Assembly: GCF_945957345.1 (NCBI RefSeq)
Contig: NZ_CAMFKW010000008.1
Coordinates: 62,001 to 126,000, forward strand
Origin: an uncultured Allobosea sp.
GTDB taxonomy: Bacteria; Pseudomonadota; Alphaproteobacteria; Rhizobiales; Beijerinckiaceae
Reading direction: 5' to 3'
Length of the DNA: 64,000 nucleotides
In this document: in pieces, positions 8,855 through 17,864 of the stretch
How the letters are laid out: every line of letters starts with the position of its first letter
Position numbering within the stretch: position 1 is the first letter of the stretch
Made by a program: the position numbers and the translations under genes
Notes under the pieces: generated by a model
What the model was told of the DNA's origin: nothing
What the model saw: the letters and a program-made list of their open reading frames with translations, nothing else
The model's database searches: none

Positions 8855-9196
8855 ATGATGAAATCGCTTCGAAGCGCGGGGATCGCGGGCCTTGCACTGG
8901 TCGCGCTGGCCTGGGCTGCCGCCGAGCCGGCGGTCGCGCAGTACTATGGCGGGCAGGGCTATGGCTACGAACGCCCGTCGCGGGATGGTTACGAGCGTCG
9001 CGATTACGAACGCCGCGATTCCCGGCGTTACGACGATCGCGGCCCCCGTTATGGCTCGGGCGATGACTATGGCCGTGGCTACGGTCGTACGCAAAATCCA
9101 ATGGCCGGCATGACGCTCGAGGAGCAGAAGCGCGCGGTCAAGAACGAGCGCGAGGCGCAGAAGAAGGCGATCAAGCGCGGCCAGCTCTTCCGCTAG
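8855..9196 (+). CDS. Small exported Arg/Tyr-rich protein of unknown function
   Basis: 113 residues from ATG 8855, which follows AGGGGGAT by a short spacer; in-frame ATGs at 8822 and 8849 would give longer, less signal-like N-termini. Signal peptide: KSLRSAGIAGLALVALAWAAAEPAVA-QYY. The mature part has Tyr/Arg/Asp-rich repeats (DGYERRDYERRDSRRYDDRG) and ends in a basic helix (EEQKRAVKNEREAQKKAIKRGQLFR). It probably lies in the periplasm. No named family is recognised. It is convergent with ruvX. Confidence 0.75.
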   Translation: MMKSLRSAGIAGLALVALAWAAAEPAVAQYYGGQGYGYERPSRDGYERRDYERRDSRRYDDRGPRYGSGDDYGRGYGRTQNPMAGMTLEEQKRAVKNEREAQKKAIKRGQLFR

Positions 9197-9233
9197 GTCG
9201 GCACGGGCTCAGGCCTGCAAGCGAGCTGTTCAC

Positions 9234-9266
9234 GAAGGCCGTTTCGCCATCCGGCGGGCGGCCTTC
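9234..9266. terminator. Hairpin between convergent small gene and ruvX
   Basis: Stem GAAGGCCG/CGGCCTTC, 17-base loop, overlapping the last bases of ruvX and lying 37 bases after the convergent gene. There is no T-run; it is a plausible but weak bidirectional terminator. Confidence 0.35.
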
Positions 9267-9768
9267 AGTCGTATTGGTCCTCCTCCTCGGCCTGCTGCGG
9301 GCCGAGCCGGCCCAGCCGGTCGAGCGCGCCCTGAAGGATGTAGGCGGCCGCCATCTTGTCGACGACGGCGGCGCGCTTGGCGCGCGAGGCATCGGCGTCG
9401 AGCAACGTGCGCGTCACCGCCAGCGTCGACATGCGCTCGTCCCAGAACACGATCGGCAGGACGGTGAGCGGCAGGAGATTGCGCACGAACGCACGGGTGG
9501 ACTGCACGCGCGGTCCCTCGGTGCCGTCCATGTTGAGCGGCAGGCCGATCACCAGCCCGGCCACCTGATGCCTATCCGCGATTTTCAGAAGCGCCGCCGC
9601 GTCGAGACCGAACTTCACCCGCTGGATCGTCTCCAGCGGCGAGGCGATCTGCCGTTCGAGGTCCGAAAGGGCGAGGCCGATCGTCTTGGTCCCGAGGTCG
9701 AGCCCGAGCAGGCGCGCATGCGCGGGCAGGTCGACGAAGGCTTCGAGCGGGACGACGGCGCTGGTCAT
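9265..9768 (-). CDS. ruvX: Holliday junction resolvase RuvX / pre-16S rRNA nuclease (YqgF)
   Basis: The 167-residue RNase H-fold protein shows the catalytic Asp24 in [12 protein letters not shown], the motif [15 protein letters not shown], and FWDERMST with the conserved acidic residue. YqgF-family proteins process the 16S rRNA 5' end and are annotated as putative Holliday junction resolvases. An acidic tail ([10 protein letters not shown]) is present. Length is slightly above the usual 140-150 owing to an N-terminal extension. It is divergent from a GNAT gene. Confidence 0.93.
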   Translation of the reverse strand: MTSAVVPLEAFVDLPAHARLLGLDLGTKTIGLALSDLERQIASPLETIQRVKFGLDAAALLKIADRHQVAGLVIGLPLNMDGTEGPRVQSTRAFVRNLLPLTVLPIVFWDERMSTLAVTRTLLDADASRAKRAAVVDKMAAAYILQGALDRLGRLGPQQAEEEDQYD

Positions 9769-9940
9769 GGCACCGCGGTATCACGCGCCGGCCTGCCTCG
9801 CGAGCGATACCTTCCACGATGTGTTCGGCAAATGGCGGGTTTCCGGTCTCTGTAGCGCGGAAGTCATCGCGCATGGCCGGCTGTCACGTTATATGCGCCG
9901 GCTTGGTTGGCGGCGTAGCCGCTTGAGAAGGATGCCTCCC

Positions 9941-10522
9941 GTGCCGGCGCGGATTTCGCTGCAAGTTCCCGACAAATCCCTGCTCGACGCCTATCAGGCG
10001 GCTCTGCGCGGCGGCTGGTCGCCGAACACGACGCGCAACGTCGCACCGCAGCAGCTTGCCGAGATCGCTGCCGATCCCGACGCATTCCTCGCCGAGATAC
10101 GCGGCGGGCCGGGCCGCATCAAGTTGCCGGATGGCCGCGAGGTCGATCGCATTCCCGGGCCGACGCGCTGGATTTTTGCCGAGGATCGCCCGGAGCGGCC
10201 CTTCATCGGCTCGATTAACCTGCGCTGGCAGGAGCAGGACGGCCGCCCGATCCTGGCCCTGCCGGAGCATGTGCTCGGCCATGTCGGCTACACCATCCTG
10301 CCGGCCTTCGCCGGCCACGGCTATGCCACCGCGGCGCTCGCAGCGATGCTCGGCGTGGCGCGCGAGGCAGGCCTCTCCGAGATCACCATCACCTGTGACG
10401 CGACCAACCAGGCCTCACGTCGCATCATCGAGAAGAATGGCGGGCGATTGGTCGAGACCTTCGTCGCGCCGCTCTATGGCCCCGATCAACGCCTCCGTTT
10501 CCTCGTCAGCACCGCACCATGA
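9941..10522 (+). CDS. GNAT-family N-acetyltransferase
   Basis: About 193 residues. The acetyl-CoA-binding motif A is visible as HVGYTILPAFAGHGYATAALAAML, followed by ITCDATNQASRRIIEKNGG, the pattern of the RimJ/RimL-like branch. GAGAAGG abuts an ATG at 9932 but stands nine bases from the GTG at 9941, so GTG is preferred; the difference is three residues. Its stop overlaps the start of the 2-hydroxyacid dehydrogenase (ATGA), so the pair is co-translated. Substrate unknown. Confidence 0.88.
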   Translation: MPARISLQVPDKSLLDAYQAALRGGWSPNTTRNVAPQQLAEIAADPDAFLAEIRGGPGRIKLPDGREVDRIPGPTRWIFAEDRPERPFIGSINLRWQEQDGRPILALPEHVLGHVGYTILPAFAGHGYATAALAAMLGVAREAGLSEITITCDATNQASRRIIEKNGGRLVETFVAPLYGPDQRLRFLVSTAP

Positions 10523-11451
10523 CCGATATCGTCATCACCGAATTCATGGACGACACCGCCGTCGCCAATCTCAAGGCGCGCTTTTCGGTCCATTACGACC
10601 CCGAGCTCTATGCCGACCCGGACGGGATGGCGCAGCTCTTCGCCGATGTCCCGGCCGTGATCGTGCGCAACCAGACGCAGGTTCGCGGCAAGGTTCTGGA
10701 AGCGGCGAAGAAGCTCAAGGTTATCGGCCGCCTCGGCGTCGGCCTCGACAACCTCGACATGGAGGCTTGCGCCGCGCGCGGCATCCGCGTCTTCCCCGCG
10801 ACCGGCGCCAACAGCCTCTCCGTGGTCGAATACGTCATCGGCACGACGATGACCCTGTTGCGCGGCGCTTATTTCGCCAATGCTGCGATGGTCGCCGGCG
10901 AATTCCCCAAGACCAAGCTGATCGGTCGCGAGATCGCCGGCAAGCTGATGGGCCTCGTCGGCTTCGGCTCGATCGCCCGCGATGTCGCCCATCACGCCCG
11001 CGCCATCGGCATGGAGGTTGCTGCCTACCATCCGCGTCTGCCCGCCGACGATCCTGCCTGGAGCGGCGTGAGGCGGCTGGAACTCGACGAATTGCTGGCC
11101 GAGGCCGACGTCATCAGCCTGCATGTCCCGCTGACCGCGGAAACCCGCGGGATGATCGGTGCGAAGGCCTTCGCCCGAATGAAGCCGGACGCGATCCTGA
11201 TCAACACCGCGCGCGGCGGCATCATGGACGAGGCGGCTCTGGTCAAGGCACTCAAGGCCGGCAAGCTCGGCGGCGCCGCGATCGACGTCTACGAGCAGGA
11301 GCCGCTCGGCAAGGACGCCGCCAAGGTCTTCGCAGGGGCGCCGAACCTGATCCTGACCCCGCATATCGCCGGCAACACGCTGGAATCGAACGGGCGCGTG
11401 TCCGGTCTCGTCGCCGAGAAGGTCATGGCGGCGCTGGACGAGCGAATCTAG
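10519..11451 (+). CDS. D-isomer-specific 2-hydroxyacid dehydrogenase (phosphoglycerate/sulfolactate dehydrogenase-like)
   Basis: 310 residues. NAD-binding Rossmann motif GLVGFGSIARDVAHHA near residue 145; catalytic-site stretches NTARGGIMDEAAL, the Glu in AIDVYEQEP, and the catalytic His in LTPHIAGNT. The N-terminus DIVITEFMDD resembles bacterial sulfolactate dehydrogenases and D-3-phosphoglycerate dehydrogenases lacking the ACT domain. The exact hydroxyacid cannot be settled by eye. It overlaps the GNAT gene by four bases and is convergent with argC. Confidence 0.9.
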   Translation: MTDIVITEFMDDTAVANLKARFSVHYDPELYADPDGMAQLFADVPAVIVRNQTQVRGKVLEAAKKLKVIGRLGVGLDNLDMEACAARGIRVFPATGANSLSVVEYVIGTTMTLLRGAYFANAAMVAGEFPKTKLIGREIAGKLMGLVGFGSIARDVAHHARAIGMEVAAYHPRLPADDPAWSGVRRLELDELLAEADVISLHVPLTAETRGMIGAKAFARMKPDAILINTARGGIMDEAALVKALKAGKLGGAAIDVYEQEPLGKDAAKVFAGAPNLILTPHIAGNTLESNGRVSGLVAEKVMAALDERI

Positions 11452-11464
11452 CGCGATTCGGACT

Positions 11465-11492
11465 GCAGGGAGCGATGGCTTTCGCTCCCTGC
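11465..11492. terminator. Terminator-like hairpin between the dehydrogenase gene and argC
   Basis: Perfect 10-bp stem GCAGGGAGCG/CGCTCCCTGC with an 8-base loop, 13 bases after the dehydrogenase gene and 41 bases beyond the argC stop. No T-run follows, so termination strength is uncertain. Confidence 0.55.
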
Positions 11493-11533
11493 GGACCCGT
11501 GGGCGGATCGAATGATCGCCTCGCGGCCCCTTG

Positions 11534-12508
11534 TCATGGCCAGACAGGTGCGCCGTCCAGCCCCGCGGTTTCCGGTAGACCGCAGATCAGGTTCGCATTC
11601 TGCAGCGCCTGACCGGCAGCCCCTTTGCCGAGATTGTCGACAACGCCCATCGCAATCACCAGGTCGCGCTCTGGATCAGCCGCATAGCTGACGAATGCGA
11701 GGTTCGAGCCGGTCGCCCATTTGGTCTGCGGCGGCTTGTCGGTGACGCGGACGAACGCCCGCTCGGCATAGAAGCGCCGCGCCGCATCCAGGCATTGCTC
11801 CGTGGTGGCGCGGCCGCGACAGTAGATGGTGGCGAGGAGGCCACGGGTCATCGGCACCAGGTGGGGCGTGAACACAAGGCCGGCCGCGCTGCCGCCACTC
11901 AGCCGTTCGATCGTCTTGGCAATCTCAGGCATGTGGACATGCTTGAGCAGGCCATAAGGCACCAGATTCTCGTTGCTCTCGGCATAGCCGAACTTGCTGT
12001 CGCCGCCGCGCCCGGCGCCGGAGATGCCTGTCTTGGCGTCGATCACGATGTTGCCGGGCTCGATCAGCTTGTTGACCAGCAGAGGGGCCAGCGCGTTCAG
12101 CGTCGCCGCAGGAAAGCAGCCGGGGTTGGCAATGCGGGTCCGGCCCTCGATCTGCGCCGGCCAGATGTCGGCCAGGCCGTATGCCCAGCCCTCGACATAG
12201 CGGTGGTCACCGCCGATATCGACGATCTTCACGTCCTGGGGGACACGTGCCAGCGCCTCGGCCGAAGCGCCCGTGGGCAGCGACGCAAAAAGCACGTCGA
12301 GCTTCGGCAAGGTCGCCGGGTCCCATTTCTCGATCACCAGTTCGGCCAGCTTGGTCGGCACACCGGGGAAGCGATCCCTCAACCGGCTGCTGGCACTGCT
12401 GTCGCCGGCCGCGTAGACCAGCTCGAAAGACGGGTGGCTCGCGATCAGCCGCAGCGCTTCGCCGCCGCCGAAGCCACTGATGCCAACTATGCCGACGCGG
12501 ATGCTCAT
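11534..12508 (-). CDS. argC: N-acetyl-gamma-glutamyl-phosphate reductase
   Basis: ArgC reduces N-acetylglutamyl phosphate to the semialdehyde with NADPH, the third step of arginine synthesis. 324 residues with the N-terminal dinucleotide fold (VGIVGISGFGGGEALRLI) and the catalytic Cys131 in IANPGCFPAATLNAL; HLVPMTRGLLATIY is also a family signature. ATG 12508 follows AGAAGGA by seven bases; an upstream in-frame ATG at 12535 lacks this. No other arg gene is adjacent. A terminator-like hairpin lies only 26 bases upstream of the start. Confidence 0.95.
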   Translation of the reverse strand: MSIRVGIVGISGFGGGEALRLIASHPSFELVYAAGDSSASSRLRDRFPGVPTKLAELVIEKWDPATLPKLDVLFASLPTGASAEALARVPQDVKIVDIGGDHRYVEGWAYGLADIWPAQIEGRTRIANPGCFPAATLNALAPLLVNKLIEPGNIVIDAKTGISGAGRGGDSKFGYAESNENLVPYGLLKHVHMPEIAKTIERLSGGSAAGLVFTPHLVPMTRGLLATIYCRGRATTEQCLDAARRFYAERAFVRVTDKPPQTKWATGSNLAFVSYAADPERDLVIAMGVVDNLGKGAAGQALQNANLICGLPETAGLDGAPVWP

Positions 12509-12829
12509 GATGATGTCCTTCTGGGGTTCGGGCAAAAGAAAACCCCCGGAGCCGAGGGCTGCGGAGGTTCGGGAACACGGGCCGGGGGCCGCTTCGTCGG
12601 ATGAAACCTACAGTAAGGCTGTCATCATGCGGAAGGGCACTGATCGACGCGCAGCCAGAAGAGCCGCCGCTTGTTGGAAGCAGCGTCGGCGTCGATCACA
12701 GAGGTTCCGGTTTCCGAGCATCTCCAATGACACTGTCGCTGCCTACATTCACCGTCAAGCGGAAACTCCGCTTCCGTTCGAATGCGGATGCTACGCGCTC
12801 AGCTCGCGTTCCAGCTCGCCGTCACAAGC
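12509..12829. other. 321-bp gap between ade and argC; argC leader
   Basis: I find no convincing gene. On the minus strand the gap runs from the ade stop to argC. It contains a direct repeat GCGAGCT-N5-GCGAGCT near 12795-12814, a six-codon reading frame (12608-12628, minus) without a ribosome site, and the terminator-like hairpin described separately. The argC promoter must lie here. Confidence 0.5.
12534..12567 (-). terminator. Terminator-like hairpin in the argC leader (candidate attenuator)
   Basis: Read on the minus strand, CCTCCG ... CGGGGG pairs around an inner GCC/GGC stem and is followed at once by TTTTCTTTT (12542-12534). The U-tract ends only 26 bases before the argC start codon, too little room for a promoter. 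It is therefore either read through or regulatory. It could also be the ade terminator if argC initiates within the hairpin region, which seems unlikely. Confidence 0.5.
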
Positions 12830-14569
12830 TCACACGAAATCGAACCGATCGACATCGACCAGCCCCTTGTCGGTGATCTTGAGATGCGGGATCACCGGCA
12901 GGGTCAGGAAGGCGACCTGCAGGAAGGGCTCGGCCAGCACGACGCCGAGCGCTTTCGCCGCCGCGCGGAGCTTCTCAAGATCGTGCCGCACCACCTCGAA
13001 GGGCTGCTCGCTCATCAGCCCCGCGACCGGCAGCGCCAGCTCTGCCGTGACCTCACCGCCATCGGCCACGGCGAAGCCGCCGCCGGTCTCGATCAGCCGG
13101 TTTGCCGCTGCCGCCATCGAAGCCTCATCCACGCCGACGACGCAGAGATTATGGCTGTCATGCCCGACCGAAGAGGCGATGGCGCCGCGCTTCATGCCGA
13201 AGCCATGGACGAAGCCGGTGGCGATGCCGCCGTTCTTGCCGTGGCGCTCGATCACGGTGACCTTGATCGCGTCCTGCGCCAGATCGGGCAGGGCCTCGCC
13301 GTCGCGCGCGGGCAGGGCCATCGACAAGCGCTCGGTGATGATCCGCCCCGGCACCACGCCGATCACCGGCGTCTCGCCGTCGCGGGCCTTCACACGGAAG
13401 GATGCCGGCGTGACAGGCCGGCATTTCACGCTGCCGTGCCCAACGGGCGCAACCGAGCATCGATCCGCGAACAGCGCCTCCTCGACGGGCCGGCCCCCGG
13501 TCAGGACCTGCTTCACCGAACAGGCGGCGAGGTCCTCGATCAGCACGATATCGGCGCGCTTGCCCGGCCCGATGAAGCCGCGATCGAACAGCCCGAAATT
13601 CCGCGCCGCTGACAACGAGGCGATGCGGTAGGTCGCAAGCACATCCGCGCCCTCGGAGATGGCGGTGCGAATCATGTAGTCGAGATGGCCTTCCTCGCCG
13701 ATATCGAGCGGGTTGCGGTCATCCGTGCAGAAGGCGAGGAAGGGCGAGGCGTCGCGCGAGATCAGCGGGATGAGCTGATGCAGGTCCTTCGAGACCGAGC
13801 CCTCGCGGATCAGGATCGCCATGCCCTTGGCGAGCTTTTCGCGGGCTTCGTCGGCGGTGGTCGTCTCATGGTCGGTGCGGATGCCGGCGGCGAGATAGGC
13901 GTTGAGGTCCATCCCGCGCACCAGCGGCGCATGGCCGTCGATATGGCGATGCGAGAAGGCTTCGAGCTTTGCGAGACAACCGGGATCGCGATGGATCACG
14001 CCTGGAAAGTTCATGAACTCGGCGAGCCCGATCACCTTGGGATGATCCATCATCGGCGTCAGGTCGGCGGCTTTGAGCTGCGCACCCGCCGTCTCCAGAT
14101 GCGTCGCCGGCACGCAGCTCGACAGGTTGACGCGCAGGTCCATCCGCATCGCCTCGGCGCAGGCGAGGAAATAGCGGATGCCCTCCGCGCCTAGCACGTT
14201 CGATATCTCGTGCGGGTCGCAGATCGCGGTGGTGACGCCATGCGGCAGCACGCAGCGCTCGAATTCGAGCGGCGTCACCAGCGAGGATTCGATGTGCAGA
14301 TGCGTGTCGATGAAGCCGGGCACGGCGATGAGGCCCTTGGCGTCGATGACGCGCTTGCCTTCGTAGGTGCCGTAGGTCCCGACGATGGTGTCGCCGCAGA
14401 TCGCGATATCGCTCTCGACCAACGCGCCGGTGACGAGGTCGAGGAGCGTCGCGCCTTTGATGACGAGATCGGCCGGCTCGTCGCCATGCCCTTGCGCGAT
14501 CCGGCGGGCGAGTTCCTGGCTGGAGACCTTGGCGGCGTCGGTCATGGGGCGATTCCGTGCGTTCGACAT
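12830..14569 (-). CDS. ade: Adenine deaminase
   Basis: This amidohydrolase-superfamily enzyme converts adenine to hypoxanthine plus ammonia, for purine salvage. The 579-residue product has the metal motif DTHLHIESS near residue 88, [19 protein letters not shown], the catalytic-domain [11 protein letters not shown], and the C-terminal adenine-deaminase domain with [13 protein letters not shown]. Length is typical of bacterial Ade (570-600). M1 is taken at 14569; MTDAAK at 14545 is an alternative. It is divergent from the MBL-fold hydrolase. Confidence 0.95.
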   Translation of the reverse strand: MSNARNRPMTDAAKVSSQELARRIAQGHGDEPADLVIKGATLLDLVTGALVESDIAICGDTIVGTYGTYEGKRVIDAKGLIAVPGFIDTHLHIESSLVTPLEFERCVLPHGVTTAICDPHEISNVLGAEGIRYFLACAEAMRMDLRVNLSSCVPATHLETAGAQLKAADLTPMMDHPKVIGLAEFMNFPGVIHRDPGCLAKLEAFSHRHIDGHAPLVRGMDLNAYLAAGIRTDHETTTADEAREKLAKGMAILIREGSVSKDLHQLIPLISRDASPFLAFCTDDRNPLDIGEEGHLDYMIRTAISEGADVLATYRIASLSAARNFGLFDRGFIGPGKRADIVLIEDLAACSVKQVLTGGRPVEEALFADRCSVAPVGHGSVKCRPVTPASFRVKARDGETPVIGVVPGRIITERLSMALPARDGEALPDLAQDAIKVTVIERHGKNGGIATGFVHGFGMKRGAIASSVGHDSHNLCVVGVDEASMAAAANRLIETGGGFAVADGGEVTAELALPVAGLMSEQPFEVVRHDLEKLRAAAKALGVVLAEPFLQVAFLTLPVIPHLKITDKGLVDVDRFDFV

Positions 14570-14667
14570 GGCGCCAGCCTGCCTCTCTCTGCCTGCAATG
14601 TCGACTTGGTCGGCGGGCTGGATCAGCCTAGATAGGGGCCGGCATTTCGAAAGCCTGGAGCCTTCGC

Positions 14668-15366
14668 ATGAAACTCACCTGGTACGGCCATTCCGCTTTC
14701 CGCGTCGATCTCGACGGCGCCGCCATCCTGATCGACCCGTTCTTCACCGGGAACCCGGCCTTCGATGGGGATGTCGCGGCGATCTCCCAGGGCGTCAGCC
14801 ATATCGTGGTCACCCATGGCCATGGCGACCATGTCGGCGACACGCTCGACGTCGCCGCCAAGACCGGCGCGACCGTGATCACGAACTATGACCTCGCCAT
14901 GCATCTGGCCTCGCAGGGGCTCAAGAACTTCAGCCCGATGAACACCGGCGGCACGGTCGATCTCGGCCCGTTCAACGTCACGCTCGTCCGTGCCGATCAT
15001 TCGGCCGGGATGGGCGAGGGCGGCGTCAACGTCCCCGTCGGCAACGCCAATGGCGCGATCATCAAGGCCAAGGGCGAGAAGACGCTCTGGCACATGGGCG
15101 ATACCGACATCTTCTCGGACATGGCGCTGCTCAGCGAAATCCATGGCGTCGAGGCCTGCATCTGCCCGATCGGCGACCGCTTCACCATGGGCGGCAAGGT
15201 CGCCGCGCTCGCCATGACCCGCTTCGTCAAGCCGAAGGTCGCGATTCCCGCCCATTACGGCACCTTCCCGATCATCGACCAGAATGCCGATCGCTTCGTC
15301 GAAGGGCTGAAGGGCAGCAGCGTCGAGGTGATCCTGCCGAAGAAGGGCGAGGCGTTCGCGGTCTGA
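14668..15366 (+). CDS. Metal-dependent hydrolase, UPF0173-type metallo-beta-lactamase fold
   Basis: 232 residues beginning [17 protein letters not shown], the hallmark of the UPF0173 family. The zinc motif is [10 protein letters not shown] near residue 49, with further ligands in RADHSAG and HMGDTDIF and the C-terminal PAHYGTFP. A hydrolase of unknown substrate, probably cytoplasmic. It stands alone; a 26-bp palindrome followed by TTTT lies 46 bases after its stop and may terminate it. Confidence 0.92.
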   Translation: MKLTWYGHSAFRVDLDGAAILIDPFFTGNPAFDGDVAAISQGVSHIVVTHGHGDHVGDTLDVAAKTGATVITNYDLAMHLASQGLKNFSPMNTGGTVDLGPFNVTLVRADHSAGMGEGGVNVPVGNANGAIIKAKGEKTLWHMGDTDIFSDMALLSEIHGVEACICPIGDRFTMGGKVAALAMTRFVKPKVAIPAHYGTFPIIDQNADRFVEGLKGSSVEVILPKKGEAFAV

Positions 15367-15399
15367 GCCGGAGAAACCGGCCGGATCGCTCAATGCTGA

Positions 15400-15438
15400 T
15401 TTACGTTTGCCCGTTCGCCGCGCTATAGCGCGGCGAAC
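15400..15438 (+). promoter_or_regulatory. gatCA promoter overlapped by a 26-bp perfect palindrome
   Basis: TTTACG (15400-15405), 17 bases, CTATAG (15423-15428) is a good alphaproteobacterial housekeeping promoter. A perfect 26-bp inverted repeat (15413-15438, arms GTTCGCCGCGCTA/TAGCGCGGCGAAC) is centred on the -10 element and is followed by TTTT. It can be read as an operator for gatCA, as a terminator of the hydrolase gene upstream, or as both. Confidence 0.55.
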
Positions 15439-15480
15439 CGTTTTCCGGCGCGTCATTCGCGCCCTATCCAGGAGTCCGCC

Positions 15481-15768
15481 ATGTCGGTCGATCTCGCCAC
15501 CGTCAAACGCGTCGCGCATCTCGCGCGCATCGCCGTGCCGGAGGCCGATCTGCCCAAGCTGCAAGGCGAGCTCAACGCCATCCTCGGCTTCGTGGAGCAG
15601 CTCAACGAGGTGAATGTCGACGGCGTCGAGCCGATGACCTCGGTGACGCCGATGGCGATGAAGCAGCGTGAGGACGTGGTCACGGATGGCGAAATCGCCG
15701 ATGCGATCGTCGCCAACGCCCCGGCCTCCGAAGACGATTATTTCATGGTGCCGAAGGTGATCGAGTAA
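15481..15768 (+). CDS. gatC: Asp-tRNA(Asn)/Glu-tRNA(Gln) amidotransferase subunit C
   Basis: The small 95-residue belt subunit wraps around GatA in the GatCAB complex that converts Glu-tRNA(Gln) and Asp-tRNA(Asn) to the amidated forms. Family features: [48 protein letters not shown] and the end [15 protein letters not shown] stands seven bases before ATG 15481. It is followed 80 bases later by gatA with a short palindromic repeat in between. Confidence 0.96.
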   Translation: MSVDLATVKRVAHLARIAVPEADLPKLQGELNAILGFVEQLNEVNVDGVEPMTSVTPMAMKQREDVVTDGEIADAIVANAPASEDDYFMVPKVIE

Positions 15769-15791
15769 GCGCGCGGCGCTCGTTCGATCAT

Positions 15792-15815
15792 CCCGGATGC
15801 GCGTTGCGATCCGGG
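15792..15815. repeat. Short palindromic repeat between gatC and gatA
   Basis: CCCGGAT (15792-15798) and ATCCGGG (15809-15815) form an exact dyad, preceded by ATCAT as in the longer GTCATCCCGG elements at 4833 and 17466. It appears to be a short member of the same family. Confidence 0.5.
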
Positions 15816-15848
15816 CCTCTGCCACCAGATAAATTCCGGAACTCTCCC

Positions 15849-17363
15849 GTGACCGATCTCACCCGCCTGACGCTCACCGAGGCCCGCGACGGCCTCAAGG
15901 CCAAGACCTTCTCCGCCACCGAACTGACGAAGGCGCATATCGCCGCCGTCGAGAAGGCCCGCGCCCTCAACGCCTATGTGCTGGAAACCCCCGAGCATGC
16001 CCTGAAGCAGGCGGCTGCCTCCGACGCGAAGCTCGCCAAGGGCGAAGCCGGCCCGCTCGAAGGCCTGCCGCTCGGCATCAAGGACCTGTTCGCGACGCAG
16101 GGCGTGCGCACCACCGCCTGCTCGAACATCCTCGGCAATTTCGTGCCAGCCTATGAATCGACGGTCACGAGCCAGCTCTGGCGCGACGGCGCGGTGATGC
16201 TCGGCAAGCTCAACAACGACGAATTCGCCATGGGCTCGTCGAACGAGACCTCGGCTTTCGGCAATGTCGTGAACCCCTGGCGCCGCAAGGGCTCCAATGT
16301 CGGCTCCGGCGCTGGTGGCGCCGTCGAGGGCAACCATCTCGTGCCGGGCGGCTCGTCCGGTGGCTCAGCTTCGGCCGTCGCCGCCGATCTCTGCCTTGCC
16401 GCGACCGCGACCGATACCGGCGGCTCGATCCGCCAGCCGGCCGCCTTCACCGGCACGGTCGGCATCAAGCCGACCTATGGCCGCTGCTCGCGCTGGGGCA
16501 CGGTCGCCTTCGCCTCCTCGCTCGACCAGGCCGGGCCGATCGCCAAGACGGTACGCGACGCCGCCGTGATGCTGCGCTCGATGTCGGGCCATGATCCGAA
16601 GGACACCACCTCGGTGAACATGGCCGTGCCGGATTACGAGGCGGCCGTCGGTCGCTCCGTGAAGGGCATGAAGATCGGCATTCCCCGCGAGTACCGTCTC
16701 GATGGCCTCAACGCCGAGATCGACGCGCTCTGGCAGCAGGGTATCGAATGGCTGAGGGCCGCCGGCGCTGAGATCGTCGAGATTTCGCTGCCGCATACCA
16801 AATACGCCTTGCCGGCCTATTACATCGTCGCTCCCGCAGAGGCCTCCTCGAACCTCGCCCGCTATGACGGCGTCCGCTACGGCCTGCGTGAGCAGGGCAG
16901 GGACATCGTCGAGATGTACGAGAAGACCCGAGCCGCGGGCTTCGGCGCCGAGGTCAAGCGCCGCATCATGATCGGCACCTATGTGCTCTCGGCCGGCTAT
17001 TACGACGCCTATTACGTCCGGGCGCAGAAGATCCGCACCCTGATCAAGCGCGATTTCGAGACGGTCTACGCGCAAGGCATCGATGCCGTGCTGACGCCTG
17101 CCACGCCGTCCGCCGCCTTCGGCATCGGCGAGAAGGGCTCGGCCGATCCCGTCGAGATGTATCTGAACGACGTCTTCACGGTGACGGTGAACATGGCGGG
17201 CCTCCCCGGCATCGCCGTGCCTGCCGGCCTCGACGCGCAGGGCCTGCCGCTGGGCCTGCAGCTCATCGGCCGCCCCTTCGACGAGGAGACGCTGTTCTCG
17301 CTCGGCGAGGTCATCGAACAGGCGGCCGGCCGCTTCGCCGTCTCCGAGCGTTGGTGGGGCTGA
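15849..17363 (+). CDS. gatA: Glutamyl-tRNA(Gln)/Aspartyl-tRNA(Asn) amidotransferase subunit A
   Basis: GatA is the glutaminase/amidase subunit. About 504 residues from GTG 15849. The Ser-cisSer-Lys catalytic set is visible: Lys78 in LGIKDLFAT, and the glycine/serine-rich signature [18 protein letters not shown] followed by [12 protein letters not shown]. The segment just before it ([14 protein letters not shown]) is a small insertion seen in alphaproteobacterial GatA. The frame is open to 15804, but GTG 15849 gives the expected [15 protein letters not shown] start. gatB is 5.2 kb away, beyond the RND pump. Confidence 0.95.
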   Translation: MTDLTRLTLTEARDGLKAKTFSATELTKAHIAAVEKARALNAYVLETPEHALKQAAASDAKLAKGEAGPLEGLPLGIKDLFATQGVRTTACSNILGNFVPAYESTVTSQLWRDGAVMLGKLNNDEFAMGSSNETSAFGNVVNPWRRKGSNVGSGAGGAVEGNHLVPGGSSGGSASAVAADLCLAATATDTGGSIRQPAAFTGTVGIKPTYGRCSRWGTVAFASSLDQAGPIAKTVRDAAVMLRSMSGHDPKDTTSVNMAVPDYEAAVGRSVKGMKIGIPREYRLDGLNAEIDALWQQGIEWLRAAGAEIVEISLPHTKYALPAYYIVAPAEASSNLARYDGVRYGLREQGRDIVEMYEKTRAAGFGAEVKRRIMIGTYVLSAGYYDAYYVRAQKIRTLIKRDFETVYAQGIDAVLTPATPSAAFGIGEKGSADPVEMYLNDVFTVTVNMAGLPGIAVPAGLDAQGLPLGLQLIGRPFDEETLFSLGEVIEQAAGRFAVSERWWG

Positions 17364-17407
17364 GCCGGTTTCGGCTTTGCTGAGGTCGCTTTGAACCGCC
17401 CTGGTTG

Positions 17408-17502
17408 CCCCGGACAGGCGGCGAAGCCGTGTCGATCCGGGGGCCATGCCTGAACCGTCCCGGACGTGATCCCGGGTCTCCCTTGGCTTGCCCGGGATGA
17501 CA
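17408..17502. repeat. Compound palindromic repeat after gatA
   Basis: Two adjacent dyads: CCCCGGA ... TCCGGGG (17408-17442) and TGATCCCGGG ... CCCGGGATGACA (17466-17502). The second shares CCCGGGATGAC with the repeat at 4833-4904. The element probably also ends gatA transcription. Confidence 0.55.
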
Positions 17503-17551
17503 GGCCCTTTCCTTGGTCGTTAGGGTAGGCAACTTTCCCAGGGAAACGGCG

Positions 17552-17758
17552 ATGATCTTCAGCCGCGTTATGGCCTATGCCTGTCTGACGGCGCTTGCCG
17601 GCATATTCGCCGTCGTCGTCGCGCTGATGATCCTGCTGACCATTGTCCAGCTCCTGCGGGGAGAGGCGATCCCCGATCCAGCTGCGCGAGCCATCGGAGC
17701 CGTTGTTGCCGCCGGCCTCGCACTTGTCTGCCGGGCGGTGGCGAAGCGGCTGATCTGA
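17552..17758 (+). CDS. Small inner-membrane protein of unknown function
   Basis: 68 residues from ATG 17552, preceded by AGGGAAA. Two hydrophobic segments (AYACLTALAGIFAVVVALMILLTIVQLL and AIGAVVAAGLALVCRAVA) are joined by a short polar loop (RGEAIPDPAAR), giving a two-TM hairpin. No domain is recognised. It is convergent with the RND pump gene, and a strong terminator separates them. Confidence 0.65.
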   Translation: MIFSRVMAYACLTALAGIFAVVVALMILLTIVQLLRGEAIPDPAARAIGAVVAAGLALVCRAVAKRLI

Positions 17759-17807
17759 CCGCTTCCCGCTCGAATTCGGACGGCGGTGCTTGTATAGAGG
17801 GATACGA

Positions 17808-17838
17808 AAAAGGGGCCGCTGAGCGGCCCCTTTTCATT
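17808..17838. terminator. Bidirectional Rho-independent terminator
   Basis: AAAAGGGGCCGC-TGA-GCGGCCCCTTTT is a 12-bp stem with T-runs on both strands. It lies between the small membrane protein gene and the RND pump gene and can serve both. Confidence 0.9.
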
Positions 17839-17864
17839 ATCGGCTGTCGTGGCGTGCAGCGGCC

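Noticed and set aside
12608-12628. Six-codon frame (MMTALL) in the argC leader as a leader peptide
   Set aside because: No ribosome site and no arginine codons, so it does not look like a classic attenuation peptide.
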